Below, piece after piece: positions 6,855 through 7,872 of a stretch of 7,872 nucleotides of DNA (position 1 is its first letter; each line of letters opens with the position of its first letter). The notes beneath the pieces are model-generated. The model saw nothing but the letters and a program-made list of their open reading frames with translations, did no database searches and was not told where the DNA came from. This DNA comes from CBFGTJ01 sp965651815. GTDB lineage: Bacteria > Actinomycetota > Acidimicrobiia > Acidimicrobiales > Microtrichaceae. The position numbers were made by a program, and so were the translations under genes. Where the stretch lies: positions 1 through 7,872 of the forward strand of contig CBFGTJ010000148.1 in the NCBI GenBank assembly GCA_965651815.1, read 5' to 3'.

Positions 6855-6872
6855 CCGCCGACCCCCCGGCGG
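6855..6872. repeat. Inverted repeat CCGCCG-N6-CGGCGG
   Basis: Perfect 6-bp arms (6855-6860 and 6867-6872) with a 6-nt loop ACCCCC, placed about 25 bp upstream of the small gene's GTG on the minus strand. In the operon's leader RNA it could form a hairpin; in such GC-rich DNA it could also be chance. Confidence 0.35.
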
Positions 6873-6882
6873 ACCGCTGGTC

Positions 6883-6896
6883 CCGAACTGGTTCGG
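6883..6896. promoter_or_regulatory. Candidate operator 1, CCGAAC-TG-GTTCGG
   Basis: Perfect 6-bp arms around a 2-bp centre. The core AAC-N2-GTT equals the core of the published KstR motif (TNNAACNNGTTNNA), but the outer T and A are C and G here. It is therefore a TetR-type-looking site rather than a clear KstR box. It directly abuts operator 2. Confidence 0.5.
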
Positions 6897-6913
6897 TGTC
6901 AGGAAGCTGACAC
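6896..6913. promoter_or_regulatory. Candidate operator 2, GTGTCAG-GAAG-CTGACAC
   Basis: Perfect 7-bp arms (6896-6902, 6907-6913) with a 4-bp spacer, giving an 18-bp dyad of the size bound by TetR- or GntR-type dimers. It shares its first base with operator 1 and ends immediately before the -10-like TAACTT. It has more AT than the surroundings, which argues against a chance GC palindrome. Confidence 0.5.
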
Positions 6914-6950
6914 TAACTTCCCCGCACGGGGATGGGCGGGCGTGGCAAGG

Positions 6951-6975
6951 TCTCGTTCCGACCGACGGAACGCGA
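6951..6975. repeat. Inverted repeat in the aldehyde dehydrogenase leader
   Basis: Arms CGTTCCG (6954-6960) and CGGAACG (6966-6972) are perfect around ACCGA. They extend to 10 bp per side with a single mismatch. The repeat ends 56 bp before the ATG of the aldehyde dehydrogenase. It could be a third protein-binding site or a leader-RNA hairpin; it is not followed by a U-tract. Confidence 0.45.
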
Positions 6976-7031
6976 CGGTCGACGCCGGGGGGCGAGCGCG
7001 ACATGGTGGGCGCATCGACGAGGGGGGACCG

Positions 7032-7872
7032 ATGACGGAGCTGCCGACCATCCACCCGGAACCCAGGATGTTGATCGACGGCAAGCTGGTGGAGTCGCGC
7101 ACCGGGGCCACCTTCGACGTGATCAACCCCGCCAACCAGGAGGTCGTCGCGTCGGTCGCGGACGGCACCGCCGAGGACATGGCGGCGGCGATCGCCGCGG
7201 CCCGCCGGGCGTTCGACGAGACCGCCTGGTCCACGGACCGGGAGCTGCGCAAGCACTGCCTCCAGCAGCTCCAGGACGCGCTGGACCGCGAGGTCGAGGA
7301 GCTGCGCGAGCAGCTCATCCAGGAGGCGGGCGCCCCGAGGCTCCTCACCCACAGCGCGCAGCTCGACGTGCCGCTGGCGGACGCGTTGCGCTACCCGATC
7401 AAGCTCATCGACGAGTACCCGTGGGAGGTCGACCTCGGCGAGGCGACGAACCTGCAGGGCAACCTCGACCACCGCACCGTGGTGAGCGTGCCCGCGGGCG
7501 TGGTCGGGGCGATCACCCCGTGGAACTTCCCGTTCGAGGTGACGATCAACAAGCTCGCCCAGGCGCTCGCGACGGGCAACACCGTCGTGCTGAAGCCGGC
7601 GCCCGACACCCCGCTGAACGCGACGCTGCTGGGACGGCTCGTCGCCGAGCAGACCGACATCCCCCCGGGGGTGCTCAACATCGTCACCAGCTCGGACCAC
7701 CTCCGGGGCGAGGACCTCACCCTGTCGCCCCAGGTCGACCTCATCTCCTTCACCGGCTCCACGGCGGTGGGCCAGCGGATCATGGAGAAGGGCGCGGCCA
7801 CGCTGAAGCGGCTCTTCCTCGAGCTCGGCGGCAAGTCGGCCACGGTCGTGCTGGACGACGCCGACCTCGCCG
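7032..7872 (+). CDS. NAD(P)-dependent aldehyde dehydrogenase (partial, runs off the window)
   Basis: The first 280 codons are visible with no stop before the window end. The protein belongs to the aldehyde dehydrogenase superfamily, which oxidises aldehydes to carboxylic acids with NAD(P)+. An N-terminal oligomerisation arm (MLIDGKLVES, 13-22; NPANQEVVASV) is followed by the cofactor domain: PWNFP (163-167, with the oxyanion N165), VVLKPAPDTP with K188, the Rossmann turn FTGST (240-244), and ELGGKS (264-269) with the general base E264. The catalytic Cys, about 30 residues further on, lies beyond the window. The ATG follows AGGGGGG at 7021-7027. It is transcribed divergently from the acyl-CoA ligase operon, suggesting it supplies the acid that the ligase activates. 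Residues 130-147 (WEVDLGEATNLQGNLDHR) lie between the helical region and the Rossmann entry and may be substrate specific. Confidence 0.92.
   Translation, partial: MTELPTIHPEPRMLIDGKLVESRTGATFDVINPANQEVVASVADGTAEDMAAAIAAARRAFDETAWSTDRELRKHCLQQLQDALDREVEELREQLIQEAGAPRLLTHSAQLDVPLADALRYPIKLIDEYPWEVDLGEATNLQGNLDHRTVVSVPAGVVGAITPWNFPFEVTINKLAQALATGNTVVLKPAPDTPLNATLLGRLVAEQTDIPPGVLNIVTSSDHLRGEDLTLSPQVDLISFTGSTAVGQRIMEKGAATLKRLFLELGGKSATVVLDDADLA

Larger units (their letters stand above)
6831..7031. promoter_or_regulatory. Divergent intergenic control region
   Basis: This 201-bp non-coding stretch separates the leftward operon from the rightward aldehyde dehydrogenase gene, so promoters for both directions should lie here. 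It contains back-to-back palindromes at 6883-6913, further inverted repeats at 6855-6872 and 6951-6975, and a weak -10-like TAACTT (6914-6919, + strand) just after the palindromes. No convincing -35 hexamer accompanies it. No regulator gene is visible in the window. Confidence 0.6.

Noticed and set aside
6920..6931. CCCCG-CA-CGGGG palindrome
   Set aside because: Five-base GC arms are expected by chance at this base composition, so it is not listed as a site.
6943..6948. Minus-strand TTGCCA resembling a -35 box
   Set aside because: No -10-like hexamer sits 16-19 bp downstream; the nearest, TAGTGT at 6915-6910, is 27 bp away.
6831..7700. Upstream extension of the 103-aa protein frame on the minus strand
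   Set aside because: It runs through the palindromic control region and antisense to the aldehyde dehydrogenase; coding-like character begins only at the GTG at 6830.

Overview
This is a very GC-rich window (most third codon positions are G or C) whose gene families fit a high-GC actinobacterium, possibly of the Pseudonocardia type. That is inferred from composition and gene content; no rRNA or other taxonomic marker is present. The window looks chromosomal and catabolic. I see no mobile element, phage gene, CRISPR array, tRNA or rRNA.

Layout. Bases 1-155 hold the last 50 codons of a family III (CaiB/BaiF) CoA-transferase. An ATGA overlap couples it to an amidohydrolase_3/YtcJ-type metal hydrolase (152-1558, +). 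This pair converges, with only 8 bp between stop codons, on a compact five-gene minus-strand operon. In transcription order the operon is: an unrecognised 103-aa protein (6830-6519); an acyl-CoA synthetase/AMP-ligase (6491-4977); a TesB-like double-hotdog protein (4959-4105); a short-chain dehydrogenase with a long pre-catalytic insertion (4055-3228); and a single-chain DUF35-thiolase fusion (3225-1567). Upstream of the operon, a 201-bp divergent control region carries several inverted repeats. An NAD(P)-dependent aldehyde dehydrogenase then reads rightward from 7032 off the window end.

Working together. The genes suggest a peripheral degradation route in which an alcohol is oxidised (SDR) to an aldehyde, then to an acid (aldehyde dehydrogenase). 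The acid would be activated to its CoA thioester (ligase), and the chain cut at a C-C bond by the DUF35-thiolase. The TesB-like protein may bind or hydrolyse acyl-CoA intermediates. No acyl-CoA dehydrogenase or enoyl-CoA hydratase is visible, so the route is incomplete here or shares enzymes encoded elsewhere. The substrate cannot be read from sequence; phenylpropanoid alcohols and steroid or terpenoid side chains are both compatible.

Most notable: the DUF35-thiolase fusion has lost the nucleophilic Cys, the GHP His and the second Cys of true thiolases. It keeps a Tyr-Asp-x-Phe in place of Asn-Glu-Ala-Phe, which points to a repurposed active site, perhaps a retro-aldolase. The TesB-like neighbour also lacks most canonical catalytic residues, and the operon's first gene is a conserved-looking protein of unknown function.
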